From the NCBI RefSeq assembly GCF_000423565.1, contig NZ_AUIF01000033.1, positions 78,679-142,678 of the forward strand: a stretch of DNA of 64,000 bases, read 5' to 3'. The notes beneath the pieces are model-generated. The model was not told the DNA's origin. It worked only from the letters and a program-made list of their open reading frames with translations, and did no database searches. Below, one piece after another: positions 10,042 through 19,019 of the stretch (within the stretch, counting starts at the first letter, position 1; the number at the start of each line of letters is the position of its first letter). The translations under genes were made by a program, and so were the position numbers. This DNA is from Runella zeae DSM 19591. Lineage in GTDB: Bacteria; Bacteroidota; Bacteroidia; Cytophagales; Spirosomataceae.

Positions 10042-10049
10042 TATTTTTG
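10042..10049 (+). promoter_or_regulatory. Candidate -7 box (TATTTTTG) upstream of hybrid kinase
   Basis: Matches the Bacteroidota TAnnTTTG element, 88 bases before the chosen start of the hybrid kinase. No convincing -33 TTTG is seen, so confidence is low. Confidence 0.3.
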
Positions 10050-10136
10050 AATATTGAGTCTATTTTGATTTCGGTTCATGGGCTATCTCTGAATTTTATC
10101 CTGGAACCGCTTTCCAGCCATTTTGCACTGATCCCC

Positions 10137-13100
10137 ATGATGCTACGCTTTTTACTATTTATTAGCTGGTACTTATCTACAGGAAATACTTTTTTGTTGG
10201 CTCAATCCGCTCATACCTTGGAAACGGTAAACCGGCAACTTGAACGCGCGGAAAAGCTTACTTCTTCCCAGCCTGAAAAAGCGTTGATTGCCGCGAAAAC
10301 CGCCTTGACGCTGGCACGAAAAAACAAACTGACTCTATTCGAAGGAAAAGCCTATCAGCGGCTGGCCCGCATCTATGCCGAACGGGACGACTACGTCAGT
10401 GCCCTCGATGCGGCCAAAAACGGGCTTTCTATTTTCCATAGACTGGGCGAGCAGCGCGACGTTTGCCGCATGTACATGGCCGTGGGCGTCATTAACCGCT
10501 ACCTGAAACTGTATGATGCGAGTATTGAGGCCAATCTGCAAGCCCTGAAAATAGCGGAAGCCCGACAGGATACCGCGCTGCTCGGAGCCATCTATGGCAA
10601 CTTGGGAAATGTGTACTTCGACCGGAAAGACTACGACCGATCCCTACAATCAGGCTTGAAGGCTCTGAACATCCAAATGGCTCGGCGGGATAGTCAGGCG
10701 GTGGGCAACACGTTTCATAACCTGGCAAGAATTTACCGCATTCGTCGGGAGTTTGGTAAAGCCCGGGAGTTTTACAACAAATCGCTAGCCATCGACTTGA
10801 AAAAAGGCAATCAACTAAACATTGGCGGCTCTTACCTGGATTTGGCGCTGCTTTATCGGGACATGGGTGATTTTCAGCAGGCATTGCAGTATACGCAGCA
10901 GGCGCTGACCATCGCCAACCGAATCAAATCTAAAAGTCTTCAACAACAGGCTTTAGCTAATTTACCCTTGATTTACGGTGTGTTGGGCAACCCTAAAGAA
11001 GCCGTGATTGCCCTAAAGCAGTACCAAGAACTGAACGACAGTTTGCAATCAGCGGAGTTGTCCCGGCAAATCGCTGACCTACAGGCCCGATATCAGGGTG
11101 AACAGAAAGACCGCGAACTGAGTCTGCAAAAACTTCGCTTGGAAGCTCAGCAGGCATCACTAAGCCGGCAGCGTACGCTGATCATTTCATTAATTAGTTT
11201 TGTACTGCTGGGTGGACTGATTGGCTATCTGCTTTTCAATCGTTATAAACTCCGACAGCGCAACCTGAAACTTTTGCTGGAAAATGAACAATACCGGCTT
11301 TCTCAAAGCCTTCAACGCCGACAGGACATCGACGAAACAATCCACTATTTCGCCAGTTCGCTTTACGGCAAAAATACGGTGGATGAAATCCTGTGGGATG
11401 TGGCTAAAAACTGCATTGCCCGGCTGGGCTTTGTCGATTGTGTGATCTATTTGCTTAATGACGAACAAACTGCCCTGATTCAGAAAGCCGCTTATGGCAA
11501 CAAGAACCCGGAAGATTATTCAATTCTGGCCCCTCTGGTGATACCACTTGGGGAAGGCATTGTAGGGAGTGTCGCACGAACAGGTAAGCCGGAAATCATC
11601 CCCGATACCACGCAAGACCCGCGCTACGTTGTGGACGACGAGGTGCGCCTCTCTGAATTATCGGTACCACTGTTGCTCCAAAACAAAGTGATTGGAGTTA
11701 TTGACTCAGAACATCCTGAAAAAGGTTTTTTTAAAGAGCATCATCTGGAAGCGCTGCAAACCATTGCGGCCATCTGTAGCAGCAAAATTGCTCAGGCTAT
11801 AGCCGATGAAGAGGCTAAAAAAGCCAAAATTCTACAAATTGAAGCAGATTACATCAGGCAATTAAACCGGGTTAAATCTCAGTTTTTTGCCAACATCTCG
11901 CACGAATTCCGCACCCCGCTTCAACTTATTCTGGCTCCGCTTCAAAAACGGCAGGCAATCACCCCCCAAGAAACCCAAATGATGGAGCGCAACGCCAATC
12001 GACTGCTCCGGTTAGTAAATCAACTGCTCGATCTGGCAAAGGCCGAAATGGGTATGCTTAAGCTGAACTGCCAATGGGGCAATCTGATTGGCTTCCTTCA
12101 ACAAACGGCCCGCTACTTTGAACCAATGGCTGAAGCCAAGAAAATCCGCTATCAAATCTTAATGCCAACGACTGAACCGTTGATGGCCTACGACCGGGAC
12201 AAACTCGAAAAGATTGTCTACAACCTATTGTCCAATGCCATCAAATTTACGCCGGTAGGCGGTCAGGTCACACTACAGGCTGAGGTAGAACCCGAAACCA
12301 GTCTCCGGCTGGTCGTGCGGGACTCGGGCATCGGTATTCCCGCATCACAGCAGGACCGCATCTTTGACCGCTTCTTTCAGATTGATTCCTCGCAAACACG
12401 TGCCTTTGAAGGGAGTGGCTTGGGATTGGCGCTGACCAAAGAATTGGTTGAACTTTACAATGGATCAATTTATGTAGAGAGTCAGCCCGGTTCGGGCAGT
12501 ACCTTTGTGGTGGTGTTGCCGCCAGTCACTGATACAACGCAAAACCCCGACAGATTGGTAATACGCACTGCCGATCAGCCCCAAGGCATCGCTATGACTG
12601 TGCCCGAGCCATTGGCAGAAGAAGAGCAGGCTGACCTCAACGGGGAAGACAAGCCGACACTCCTGCTGGTGGAAGACTACCCTGAACTAAACAATTACCT
12701 CCACCTGCAACTCTCCGACCGATTCCGGGTTGTGCAGGCCCTGCGCGGGGACGAAGGTCTGCAAATGGCCCGCCGACTGGTCCCTGACCTGATTATTTCT
12801 GACGTAATGATGCCGGGGATGGACGGTTTTTCGATGACTCGTAACCTGAAGGAAGATGACCTGACCAGTCACATCCCGATTATTCTGCTAACGGCCAAAG
12901 ACGATGTCGATTCCCGAAAAGAAGGGTTTAAGGGTGGGGCTGAACAGTACTTAGCCAAGCCCTTTGCCTTAGACGAACTGGTTACCCGCATCAGCAGTCT
13001 TCTCACTCAGCGCAATCTGCTGCGTAAAAAATACAGCAGGGAAGTAATGTTACAACCGACGAACGCCCCCATCCGCGACCGGGAGGCCGAGTTTCTGGAA

Positions 13101-13415
13101 AAAATCATCCGCCTCATCGACGAACACATAGCCGATGAGGCTTTCAGTGTAGAAGCTCTTCAGCGTGAGATGGGCATGAGTCGGATGCAATTGCACCGAA
13201 AACTGAAAGCACTGACTGACCAGTCTGCCTCTGATTTTATTCGCTGCATCCGGCTACAACGAGCCGCCGACCTCCTGCAACAGCCGGGCATTCAGATCGC
13301 CGAAGCCGCCTACATGTCGGGTTTCAACCATCTTTCCTATTTCTCAAAGTGTTTTAAAGACCAATTTGGGGTGCTTCCCTCCGAATTTGTCAGGCAAAAA
13401 GAAATAAAGAAATAA
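10137..13415 (+). CDS. Hybrid two-component sensor/regulator: TPR-TM-GAF-HisKA-HATPase-REC-AraC
   Basis: Start chosen at the ATG at 10137 (a second ATG follows at 10140), giving 1092 residues beginning MMLRFLLFISWYL. The same frame is open back to 9717, but that part overlaps iclR and lacks a signal sequence. Order: signal peptide; TPR-like repeats about 50-320; coiled coil; one membrane helix about 346-366; GAF domain about 398-550; HisKA with phospho-acceptor His about 589 in FFANISHEFRTPL; HATPase with NLLSNAIKF, DSGIGIP and GSGLGLAL; receiver with acceptor Asp about 889 in DVMMPGMDG; AraC DNA-binding domain about 1000-1087. It resembles Bacteroidota hybrid two-component systems, but the sensor is TPR plus GAF rather than Reg_prop/Y_Y_Y, so a glycan ligand is not implied. 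It begins a G+C-richer block; the neighbouring secreted proteins are possible targets. Confidence 0.92.
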   Translation: MMLRFLLFISWYLSTGNTFLLAQSAHTLETVNRQLERAEKLTSSQPEKALIAAKTALTLARKNKLTLFEGKAYQRLARIYAERDDYVSALDAAKNGLSIFHRLGEQRDVCRMYMAVGVINRYLKLYDASIEANLQALKIAEARQDTALLGAIYGNLGNVYFDRKDYDRSLQSGLKALNIQMARRDSQAVGNTFHNLARIYRIRREFGKAREFYNKSLAIDLKKGNQLNIGGSYLDLALLYRDMGDFQQALQYTQQALTIANRIKSKSLQQQALANLPLIYGVLGNPKEAVIALKQYQELNDSLQSAELSRQIADLQARYQGEQKDRELSLQKLRLEAQQASLSRQRTLIISLISFVLLGGLIGYLLFNRYKLRQRNLKLLLENEQYRLSQSLQRRQDIDETIHYFASSLYGKNTVDEILWDVAKNCIARLGFVDCVIYLLNDEQTALIQKAAYGNKNPEDYSILAPLVIPLGEGIVGSVARTGKPEIIPDTTQDPRYVVDDEVRLSELSVPLLLQNKVIGVIDSEHPEKGFFKEHHLEALQTIAAICSSKIAQAIADEEAKKAKILQIEADYIRQLNRVKSQFFANISHEFRTPLQLILAPLQKRQAITPQETQMMERNANRLLRLVNQLLDLAKAEMGMLKLNCQWGNLIGFLQQTARYFEPMAEAKKIRYQILMPTTEPLMAYDRDKLEKIVYNLLSNAIKFTPVGGQVTLQAEVEPETSLRLVVRDSGIGIPASQQDRIFDRFFQIDSSQTRAFEGSGLGLALTKELVELYNGSIYVESQPGSGSTFVVVLPPVTDTTQNPDRLVIRTADQPQGIAMTVPEPLAEEEQADLNGEDKPTLLLVEDYPELNNYLHLQLSDRFRVVQALRGDEGLQMARRLVPDLIISDVMMPGMDGFSMTRNLKEDDLTSHIPIILLTAKDDVDSRKEGFKGGAEQYLAKPFALDELVTRISSLLTQRNLLRKKYSREVMLQPTNAPIRDREAEFLEKIIRLIDEHIADEAFSVEALQREMGMSRMQLHRKLKALTDQSASDFIRCIRLQRAADLLQQPGIQIAEAAYMSGFNHLSYFSKCFKDQFGVLPSEFVRQKEIKK

Positions 13416-13530
13416 ATTTAAAAATCATAAAACATTGCTAATCAGATAGTTTTTGTTAAAAACATAGTAGATGTTACATCAGTGCTATGATATGGGAGAT
13501 GGGTGTCAGCCCCATGGCGAAAACCTACCC

Positions 13531-13538
13531 TACCTTTG
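13531..13538 (+). promoter_or_regulatory. Candidate -7 box (TACCTTTG)
   Basis: An exact TAnnTTTG match in the spacer after the hybrid kinase, 73 bases before the small ORF at 13611. It could drive transcription of the secreted-protein genes at 13990 and 15302. Confidence 0.4.
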
Positions 13539-13610
13539 CGGCAATAAAGTATTCGCCAATTACCTATAAGCAGTAGGCCATCTCATTCATAATTAACAAA
13601 AAACAAAGCC

Positions 13611-13817
13611 ATGAAAAAACGTCTCATTCTTCTTACGACGGTAGGCTTGCGTCCTAAGCAAGCCTATGACACGGAGACAAAAATTTGTAAAACCAAAGTT
13701 CCAAAAGCTACCCCAGAACAGCAGCCAGTGGGCTGCATTTTGTACCCCGGCAGGCTCAGGTCGCTCCAAAAGGCGGGAGCTGTGGTGATGTTTTGGGTCA
13801 ACTTCCAACCGGAGTAA
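13611..13817 (+). CDS. Small ORF of unknown function, possibly broken
   Basis: 68 codons from an ATG preceded by the kind of A-rich leader seen at neighbouring starts. The beginning MKKRLILLTTVG looks like a signal peptide, but the hydrophobic stretch is cut short by LRPKQAY, which is encoded by a perfect 9-bp inverted repeat (13642-13650 and 13658-13666). Another frame (offset +2) is open from about 13751 to 13960 and reads like protein (VAPKGGSCGDVLGQLP, later YVSPEQTPAPGQG). One explanation is an old secreted protein damaged by insertion of the hairpin and a frameshift; another is that nothing is translated. I do not recognise a family. Confidence 0.3.
   Translation: MKKRLILLTTVGLRPKQAYDTETKICKTKVPKATPEQQPVGCILYPGRLRSLQKAGAVVMFWVNFQPE
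13642..13666. repeat. Perfect 9-bp inverted repeat with GTCCTAA loop
   Basis: TAGGCTTGC and GCAAGCCTA flank the 7-base loop GTCCTAA. A hairpin with nearly the same loop (GTCCTAT) occurs at 20713-20731. It lies within the doubtful ORF at 13611. Confidence 0.6.
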
Positions 13818-13989
13818 ACCACCCGACGAAATGCACGAGGCCGTACCGAATACCTGATTCGACCCTGTCAATTCCCTACACAAACTATGTTTCCCCGGAG
13901 CAGACCCCTGCGCCGGGCCAGGGAAGCCATGTATTCAATTCATTTATTTTAAACCAATAATTCTTTTAAACCAATCATTTTTCAAAATC

Positions 13990-15276
13990 ATGCGTAAGTA
14001 TTTCATACACCTTCTACCGACAGCGGGCCTTTTGTTCAGCGCCAATCAAGTTTTGGCCCAATGGCAGACGCAAAACGGCAACTTGTACGTCAACCCTCCG
14101 ACCAAAGTCGGTATCGGTTTATCAAATCCGAATCGAAACTTAGACATTCACAGCACATCGGACACCTATCTACGGGTTAGTTCTCTGGGTGGGGCATCAC
14201 TCGGTAGCCTAAAAGCCAGTATCGAACTGCGGAGAACCGCCAGCAATGGCACGACCAATACCTGGTCTATCAACAACGAAAACCACTTCCGCATCCGGCA
14301 CGACGGAGACCTGATGTTTGCTTTGGATCCTGACGTAGCGCGGTTGGGCATAAACCTCGACAACCCGGTCGAATTCACCATCTACGGAAAAAACGTCACC
14401 AAATCGGGCAATTCAGCGGTTAATGGTGCCCTGCGCCTTCACTCGAAGGTAGGCAACAACATCCACATGCTCGCCCTCGATGGTAATCAGATCGAAAGCA
14501 GTGACCCTTTGTACCTAAACAACGATTCGGATAAGGACGTGTTGCTGGTCAATGGCGGGGGTAAGGTGAAAGTGGGCACGACCGATAATGAAGCCCGGTT
14601 TAGTATTGCTTCGGAAAGCGATATGCAGCTCAAGCTCATCAACCCCGGCACCGGTGGAGCTGCCTGGCGGATTGGGGTGGCCAATAACACTTGGAGTGCT
14701 GGGGCGGGTAAACTGGTGTTCTCCAAAACGGCCAGTTCTGACGACGCCACGATGGTAATTACGCCCGGCGGAAACGTAGGGATTGGCCTGACAAACCCTT
14801 CCAAAACCTTGCAGGTCAACGGGACTACCAGCACCAAAATCCTGGAAATTACCGGAGGGGCAGATTTGGCCGAACACTTCGACGTGATCGATGCCGAAAT
14901 TCCAATGCCAGGTACCGTCGTGAGCATCGACCCCGAACAGCCCGGTAAGTTGCGAGTGGCCAAACGGGCCTACGACCCCACAGTGGCCGGTATTGTGAGC
15001 GGCGCGGGCGACGTGCAGCCAGGTATGCTGATGGGGCAGGCCGGTACCCTTGCCGGGGGACAGTACCCGGTGGCCCTCACGGGACGCGTTTACTGTCGGG
15101 TCGATGCGCAGTACGGGGCCATTCGACCGGGCGATTTGCTCACCACCTCGCCAACAACTGGCCACGCCATGAAAGCGACCGACTCCGGGAAGGCCCGGGG
15201 GGCCATCCTCGGCAAAGCCATGACTTCGCTGGAAACAGGCAAGGGCTTGGTACTGGTGTTGGTCAGTCTTCAGTAA
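13990..15276 (+). CDS. Secreted tail-fibre-like repeat protein
   Basis: 428 residues, signal peptide ending VLAQW. The body holds the recurring pattern found in many Bacteroidota surface proteins and phage tail fibres: KVGIGLSNPNRNLDIHS near 40, GGGKVKVGTTDNEARFSI in the middle, and GNVGIGLTNPSKTLQVNGTT near 265. A C-terminal domain from about 285 (GGADLAEHFDV, PGTVVSIDPEQPGKLRV, RPGDLLTTSPTTGHAMKA) resembles modules that end many such proteins. It probably forms an extracellular beta-rich fibre; no enzymatic motif is seen. The next gene, also secreted, starts 25 bases downstream, so the two probably form an operon. Both are G+C-rich compared with the PULs on either side. Confidence 0.75.
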   Translation: MRKYFIHLLPTAGLLFSANQVLAQWQTQNGNLYVNPPTKVGIGLSNPNRNLDIHSTSDTYLRVSSLGGASLGSLKASIELRRTASNGTTNTWSINNENHFRIRHDGDLMFALDPDVARLGINLDNPVEFTIYGKNVTKSGNSAVNGALRLHSKVGNNIHMLALDGNQIESSDPLYLNNDSDKDVLLVNGGGKVKVGTTDNEARFSIASESDMQLKLINPGTGGAAWRIGVANNTWSAGAGKLVFSKTASSDDATMVITPGGNVGIGLTNPSKTLQVNGTTSTKILEITGGADLAEHFDVIDAEIPMPGTVVSIDPEQPGKLRVAKRAYDPTVAGIVSGAGDVQPGMLMGQAGTLAGGQYPVALTGRVYCRVDAQYGAIRPGDLLTTSPTTGHAMKATDSGKARGAILGKAMTSLETGKGLVLVLVSLQ

Positions 15277-15301
15277 AATTTCCAAAAAACCAGCAGAAAA
15301 C

Positions 15302-17068
15302 ATGAAATTAATCAATCTCTTGCTCATAGGATTTGTCGGTCTGTGCAGCGCGGTGGCCCAAAAGCGGGTGTCCTACGCCTTTACGCACCAGGGCATTCCA
15401 CCGAAAGAGGCTCAGCTGAACATGCTGACGGAAGTCACCCAGTCTGGGAGTTCTTTCCTGCGACTCTATTTTAAGGGCACCGAATTAGGCGAAACCAGCT
15501 ATCTTCTTCTGGAAGGAGCCGACGGCGCGCAACAGAAACTCCTCGCGGTGGATCTGCAAAACTGGAACTACAGTTCGGCGTACTTCAACGGCGACCGGGT
15601 AAAGGTGTCGCTCTTCGCGGCAGCAGGTGAGAAAAACACGGTGCGCGTTTCAGAAATCAAGGTCACCGACCCGCAGGCCGGACTGACTCCGAATACCCAG
15701 CGGGCGGGGGGCACGCTCGTTACGCAGCCCCAGCCGGTGGCCTCTATGGCGGGCAACATCACAGAAAACTACCCTTATGCGAAGGCCGTGGGCCGATTCA
15801 CCAATGGAAGCTTGACGGGTGGCACAGGCTGGATTGCCCCCAATGGAGCTATTGTGGCAAACGATCGAGCGTACACCGAATATGTTTCAGAGGCTTCTTA
15901 CGACATCATTGAATTCAACGTACCGCCTTCGGTCGGCACCACGGTTATGCATCCTTCGCCCCAAGATCAGTATCCCCTGTTAACCAGAACAGCCCCCCAT
16001 TCCTTCGGACTTGACTTTAAAAACGCCGGTAATGAGTATGACAGCGGAGCCGGTTGGATGCTGTTTGACCCCCAGCCCAACGGCACCGGCCTACGACCCG
16101 GCGAACGCCAGCAGGAATACTTCCGGATTGCCAACAACCCCCGCAATTCCACCATCAATGAGCAGGGAGCCGGAAACATGTTGGTGGACATTTTCCACTA
16201 CGGAGAAACCAACAGCGACTACCTGGCAGGCAGCACTACGTACCGGACCCTGCGTGTCTCGCAGACGCACCTGCTGCCCCAGAATAGCAACCTTAATCCT
16301 GTTTTTACCGACGACCGCGAGCTGTTTGTGCTGTACCAACTGCCATGGTGGGGCATCACCGACGCAGGTGCCCCCATCACCTTTGCGGGAACAAACGTGG
16401 CCATCGGCATACACGATGCCGGCAACGACCTCAATCTGGGGCACGGTCGGGGTTTCCGTGACGACGTGCTTCGGAACGAGCTGAACGACTTTTACGATCC
16501 TAACTCTGTTTACGTCGATTTTGACGGGGTGTCCAACTCCCCCACCGGCGAAATTCACAGGCCATACCTATTTGCGAGTCAGGCGGCCGGTAGCGCGCCT
16601 AACGGGGCGCAGGTGTACTTCGCTGGCGGTACATACCCCGGTGCAGTCACCTTCAATCGGGCCATGACCCTGAGGGCACCGGTCGGCACCGTCAAGATTG
16701 GAGCCAGTCCGGTCGGGGCACGCAAAGCCGCCGGATCGTCTATCCCGTCGCACTGGCAAGAAGGCGCGCCGTCGTCGTTCGACCGGGAATCGGCGGAAGA
16801 CGTTCAGGTGCGGGCCTACCCCAATCCGTTTCGGGAGCAGGTCGAAATCAACTACCCCTTTGCGGAGGGCGGGGCCATATCGGTACAAATTTTCAACCTG
16901 ACCGGCGTACCCGTCGCTACGCTCACCCCAAACAATGCAGCCTCAACCCAAAACGGGGTGCAATGGAACGGCACGGACCACAACGGAATGCCGGTTCCGG
17001 CCGGGCTCTATCTGGTGCAGGTCAGCAACGGAAAACAGACCTTCACGACCAAAGTGATGAAGAAGTAA
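15302..17068 (+). CDS. Secreted protein with type IX secretion C-terminal sorting domain
   Basis: 588 residues with signal peptide (MKLINLLLIGFVGLCSAVAQ). The last 80 residues are a type-A T9SS sorting domain: VRAYPNPFREQVEINYP near 505, then VQIFNLTGVPVATL, NGMPVPAGLYLVQV and terminal TTKVMKK. The rest has no family I recognise: a beta-rich N-terminal part, a central region with HSFGLDF, and a segment around 375-410 (IGIHDAGNDLNLGHGRG). The sorting domain predicts export by the gliding/secretion machinery and release or anchoring at the cell surface. It follows the tail-fibre-like gene closely. Confidence 0.85.
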   Translation: MKLINLLLIGFVGLCSAVAQKRVSYAFTHQGIPPKEAQLNMLTEVTQSGSSFLRLYFKGTELGETSYLLLEGADGAQQKLLAVDLQNWNYSSAYFNGDRVKVSLFAAAGEKNTVRVSEIKVTDPQAGLTPNTQRAGGTLVTQPQPVASMAGNITENYPYAKAVGRFTNGSLTGGTGWIAPNGAIVANDRAYTEYVSEASYDIIEFNVPPSVGTTVMHPSPQDQYPLLTRTAPHSFGLDFKNAGNEYDSGAGWMLFDPQPNGTGLRPGERQQEYFRIANNPRNSTINEQGAGNMLVDIFHYGETNSDYLAGSTTYRTLRVSQTHLLPQNSNLNPVFTDDRELFVLYQLPWWGITDAGAPITFAGTNVAIGIHDAGNDLNLGHGRGFRDDVLRNELNDFYDPNSVYVDFDGVSNSPTGEIHRPYLFASQAAGSAPNGAQVYFAGGTYPGAVTFNRAMTLRAPVGTVKIGASPVGARKAAGSSIPSHWQEGAPSSFDRESAEDVQVRAYPNPFREQVEINYPFAEGGAISVQIFNLTGVPVATLTPNNAASTQNGVQWNGTDHNGMPVPAGLYLVQVSNGKQTFTTKVMKK

Positions 17069-17222
17069 GCGGTGTACGAGGGGCCGGGCCTATCCGGTTC
17101 CCTTATGCCTTTCCATGTCGAAAACCTGCGTAAGTAATTGCCTGTTAATAGTTAACCGTTAATCGTAACATACAGATTATCAACTAAATAAATCTATTTT
17201 CAGCGCAATAAATAATAGAAAT

Positions 17223-17230
17223 TAATTTTG
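17223..17230 (+). promoter_or_regulatory. Candidate -7 box (TAATTTTG) for the GNAT/PaiB pair
   Basis: Exact TAnnTTTG match 38 bases before the GNAT start, in an A+T-rich spacer. A T-rich stretch about 28-30 bases further upstream could serve as the -33 element. Confidence 0.45.
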
Positions 17231-17267
17231 CGTAAGTATTTATAGTAATTTATAATGCATTATCTCA

Positions 17268-17717
17268 ATGAATGTTGAAGTCAAAAAACTGGCACCCGAT
17301 GACGTGGCGTTGTTCACCGAACTGATTGATCTATTCCGCGAGGTTTTAGAAACCGACATGGAAACGAAGGCACGGCCCGAACACCTGCAACGCCTGTTAG
17401 CCAAGCCAGATTTTATAGTTATCGTTGCCCAGTTCGTCAATCAGGTTGTGGGGGGACTAACGGCCCATGTCTTACCGCAGTATCATTCAGAAAAGCCGGT
17501 AGTTTATCTGTACGATATTGCGATTGGTGCAACCTATCAAGGGCAGGGTATCGGTACGAAATTACTAACGCAATTGAAGCATTACTGCCGCAGTCAGGGT
17601 GCAGAAGAACTGTTTGTACAGGCAGATGGGAAAGACAGTCAGGCCATTCACTTTTACCGGGCAACCGGTGGTGCTCCCATGCAGGTCATTCATTTCACCT
17701 ACGCATTGAATGCATAA
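17268..17717 (+). CDS. GNAT acetyltransferase resembling aminoglycoside 3-N-acetyltransferase type I
   Basis: 149 residues. The acetyl-CoA loop QGQGIG is at 91-96, preceded by YLYDIAIGATY. The whole layout matches AAC(3)-I enzymes: KKLAPDDVALFTELIDLF at the start, VVGGLTAHVLPQY, the Y-YD-A strand, LFVQADGKDSQAIHFYRATGG, and a terminal MQVIHFTYAL. AAC(3)-I acetylates gentamicin-type antibiotics, but environmental relatives often have unknown substrates, so resistance is not established. The next gene, 48 bases on, encodes a PaiB-like protein; in Bacillus a GNAT (PaiA) is paired with PaiB, so a polyamine or other amine substrate is an alternative. Confidence 0.8.
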   Translation: MNVEVKKLAPDDVALFTELIDLFREVLETDMETKARPEHLQRLLAKPDFIVIVAQFVNQVVGGLTAHVLPQYHSEKPVVYLYDIAIGATYQGQGIGTKLLTQLKHYCRSQGAEELFVQADGKDSQAIHFYRATGGAPMQVIHFTYALNA

Positions 17718-17765
17718 CTCAGGCCGATTTAAACGACTGATTATCAAACTAAAAACAAAACAACA

Positions 17766-18434
17766 ATGTATAATTTCTCCTATTTCAAAGAAAAGGATAG
17801 ACAAGCGATAATAGATTTTATGGAAGAACATCCGTTTGCTTTTTTGACCGGAAGTCATTTAACAGGCACACAAGTTGCTACACAAATCCCGCTATTGATT
17901 GAAGAAAGACAGGGTGAACTGTTTTTGCAGGGACACATTATGCAAAACACGGATCACTATAAGGCTTTCGTTGAAAATCCCCATGCACTCGTTGTGTTTA
18001 CAGGACCCAATACGTATGTAAGTGCTTCCTGGTACAGCAATCCACAAATAGGTTCAACATGGAATTATATGAGTGTACACATCCATGGTCAAATAAAGTT
18101 TATGCCGGACGCCGATCTGATTCGATTAATGAAAAAAATGACATTACAATTTGAAAAAGGAAACACTCAATCTCCCACGATTTATGACAACCTTCCGGAT
18201 AGATTTTTAAAAAAGATGATGCCGGCCATTGCCGGTTTTGAGATGAAAGTAGATAGACTAGATACTGTTTTTAAGTTGAGCCAAAACAGAGATGAGAAAA
18301 GCTATCAAACCATTATTTCGAAACTGGAACAGCAAGGCGGCGGCAGTTCTTTAATCGCTGCTGAAATGCAAAAGCGCAAGGCAGAACTGTTTCCAGCGGG
18401 AATAGAATGGGATGAAAATAAATTTGATTCATAA
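17766..18434 (+). CDS. PaiB-like FMN-binding protein / negative regulator
   Basis: 222 residues. The PaiB pattern is visible from the start: MYNFSYFKEKDRQAIIDFM, then HPFAFLTGSHLTGTQVATQIPLLIEE, LFLQGHIMQNTDHYKAF, and the flavin-binding stretch FTGPNTYVSASWY followed by WNYMSVHIHGQI. The C-terminus contains IAGFEMKVDRLDTVFKLSQN, typical of the family. PaiB proteins have a split-barrel flavin-binding fold and were described as negative regulators of sporulation and protease genes in Bacillus; their chemistry is unclear. Base composition is more A+T-rich than the genes either side, which hints at a different history. Confidence 0.85.
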   Translation: MYNFSYFKEKDRQAIIDFMEEHPFAFLTGSHLTGTQVATQIPLLIEERQGELFLQGHIMQNTDHYKAFVENPHALVVFTGPNTYVSASWYSNPQIGSTWNYMSVHIHGQIKFMPDADLIRLMKKMTLQFEKGNTQSPTIYDNLPDRFLKKMMPAIAGFEMKVDRLDTVFKLSQNRDEKSYQTIISKLEQQGGGSSLIAAEMQKRKAELFPAGIEWDENKFDS

Positions 18435-18458
18435 CTTTTAAAAACAAACGCACACAAA

Positions 18459-19019
18459 ATGAAAACAAAAATGAAACACTTAGTGACAACATTGATTTTG
18501 GGAGTCTTTCTGACGGGTGTAGCACGCGCTCAGGCCCCCACAAAACGCCCCTTAACGAGAGAAGAGAAGCCGCAGATAGCGGTGGTCGAATTCACGCCCG
18601 GCCCCAACGCGTCGGGGATGTCGGCAGAAGCCAAGCGGCAGCTTCAGGCCAGTATCGCCTTCAGACTGATGAAAACCAACCAAGTTCACATCGTGGATGT
18701 ACGGCACACGAGGGAGGCATCACAAGCCGATTTGGTCGCGGTCAATGGGGCTTCGACAGCCGCTGCCGTGCGCGTTGGCAAGCAGCTCAAGGTCAGTTAT
18801 GTGCTGACGGGGACTGTCGACGAATACAACACAAACGGCTCCGCCACGCTCAAAACCCGGCTCGTTGAGGTTGCCACCGGAAAGATTAAACACGCCGACG
18901 AGCTGTCGCAGCAGAGCACCAGCAAAATGCTCACCGGCGGTGATGTTGAAATGAAGACCAAAGTATTGCTTCCTATAGTTCTAAAGCTAGCTGATACGCT
19001 CTCGGCGGAGGATCTTTGA
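18459..19019 (+). CDS. CsgG/LpoB-like periplasmic or lipid-free secreted protein
   Basis: 186 residues, signal peptide ending ARAQA (a second ATG at 18471 would start MKHLV). The mature protein reads like the CsgG/LpoB/TolB-N fold: IAVVEFTPGP near 40, a QLQASIAFRLMKTNQVHIVDV helix-strand, VRVGKQLKVSYVLTGTVDEY, then TLKTRLVEVATGKIKHADE. Such proteins act in the periplasm in secretion or cell-wall assembly; a typical lipobox cysteine is missing, so it is not an obvious lipoprotein. It starts 24 bases after the PaiB-like gene but is G+C-rich like the earlier genes of the block. Confidence 0.7.
   Translation: MKTKMKHLVTTLILGVFLTGVARAQAPTKRPLTREEKPQIAVVEFTPGPNASGMSAEAKRQLQASIAFRLMKTNQVHIVDVRHTREASQADLVAVNGASTAAAVRVGKQLKVSYVLTGTVDEYNTNGSATLKTRLVEVATGKIKHADELSQQSTSKMLTGGDVEMKTKVLLPIVLKLADTLSAEDL

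Noticed and set aside
9717..10136. Upstream extension of the hybrid kinase frame
   Set aside because: It overlaps the 3' end of the IclR gene in another frame, has no signal sequence, and the ATG at 10137 begins a proper signal peptide.
13947..13975. Direct repeat TTTTAAACCAAT upstream of the secreted fibre gene
   Set aside because: Two 12-base copies in an A+T-rich leader could arise by chance or slippage; nothing links them to a regulator.
14515..15327. Long minus-strand ORF of 270 codons opposite the tail-fibre-like gene
   Set aside because: It is a shadow in G+C-rich DNA; the plus-strand gene has signal peptide and repeats, and the shadow lacks recognisable domains.
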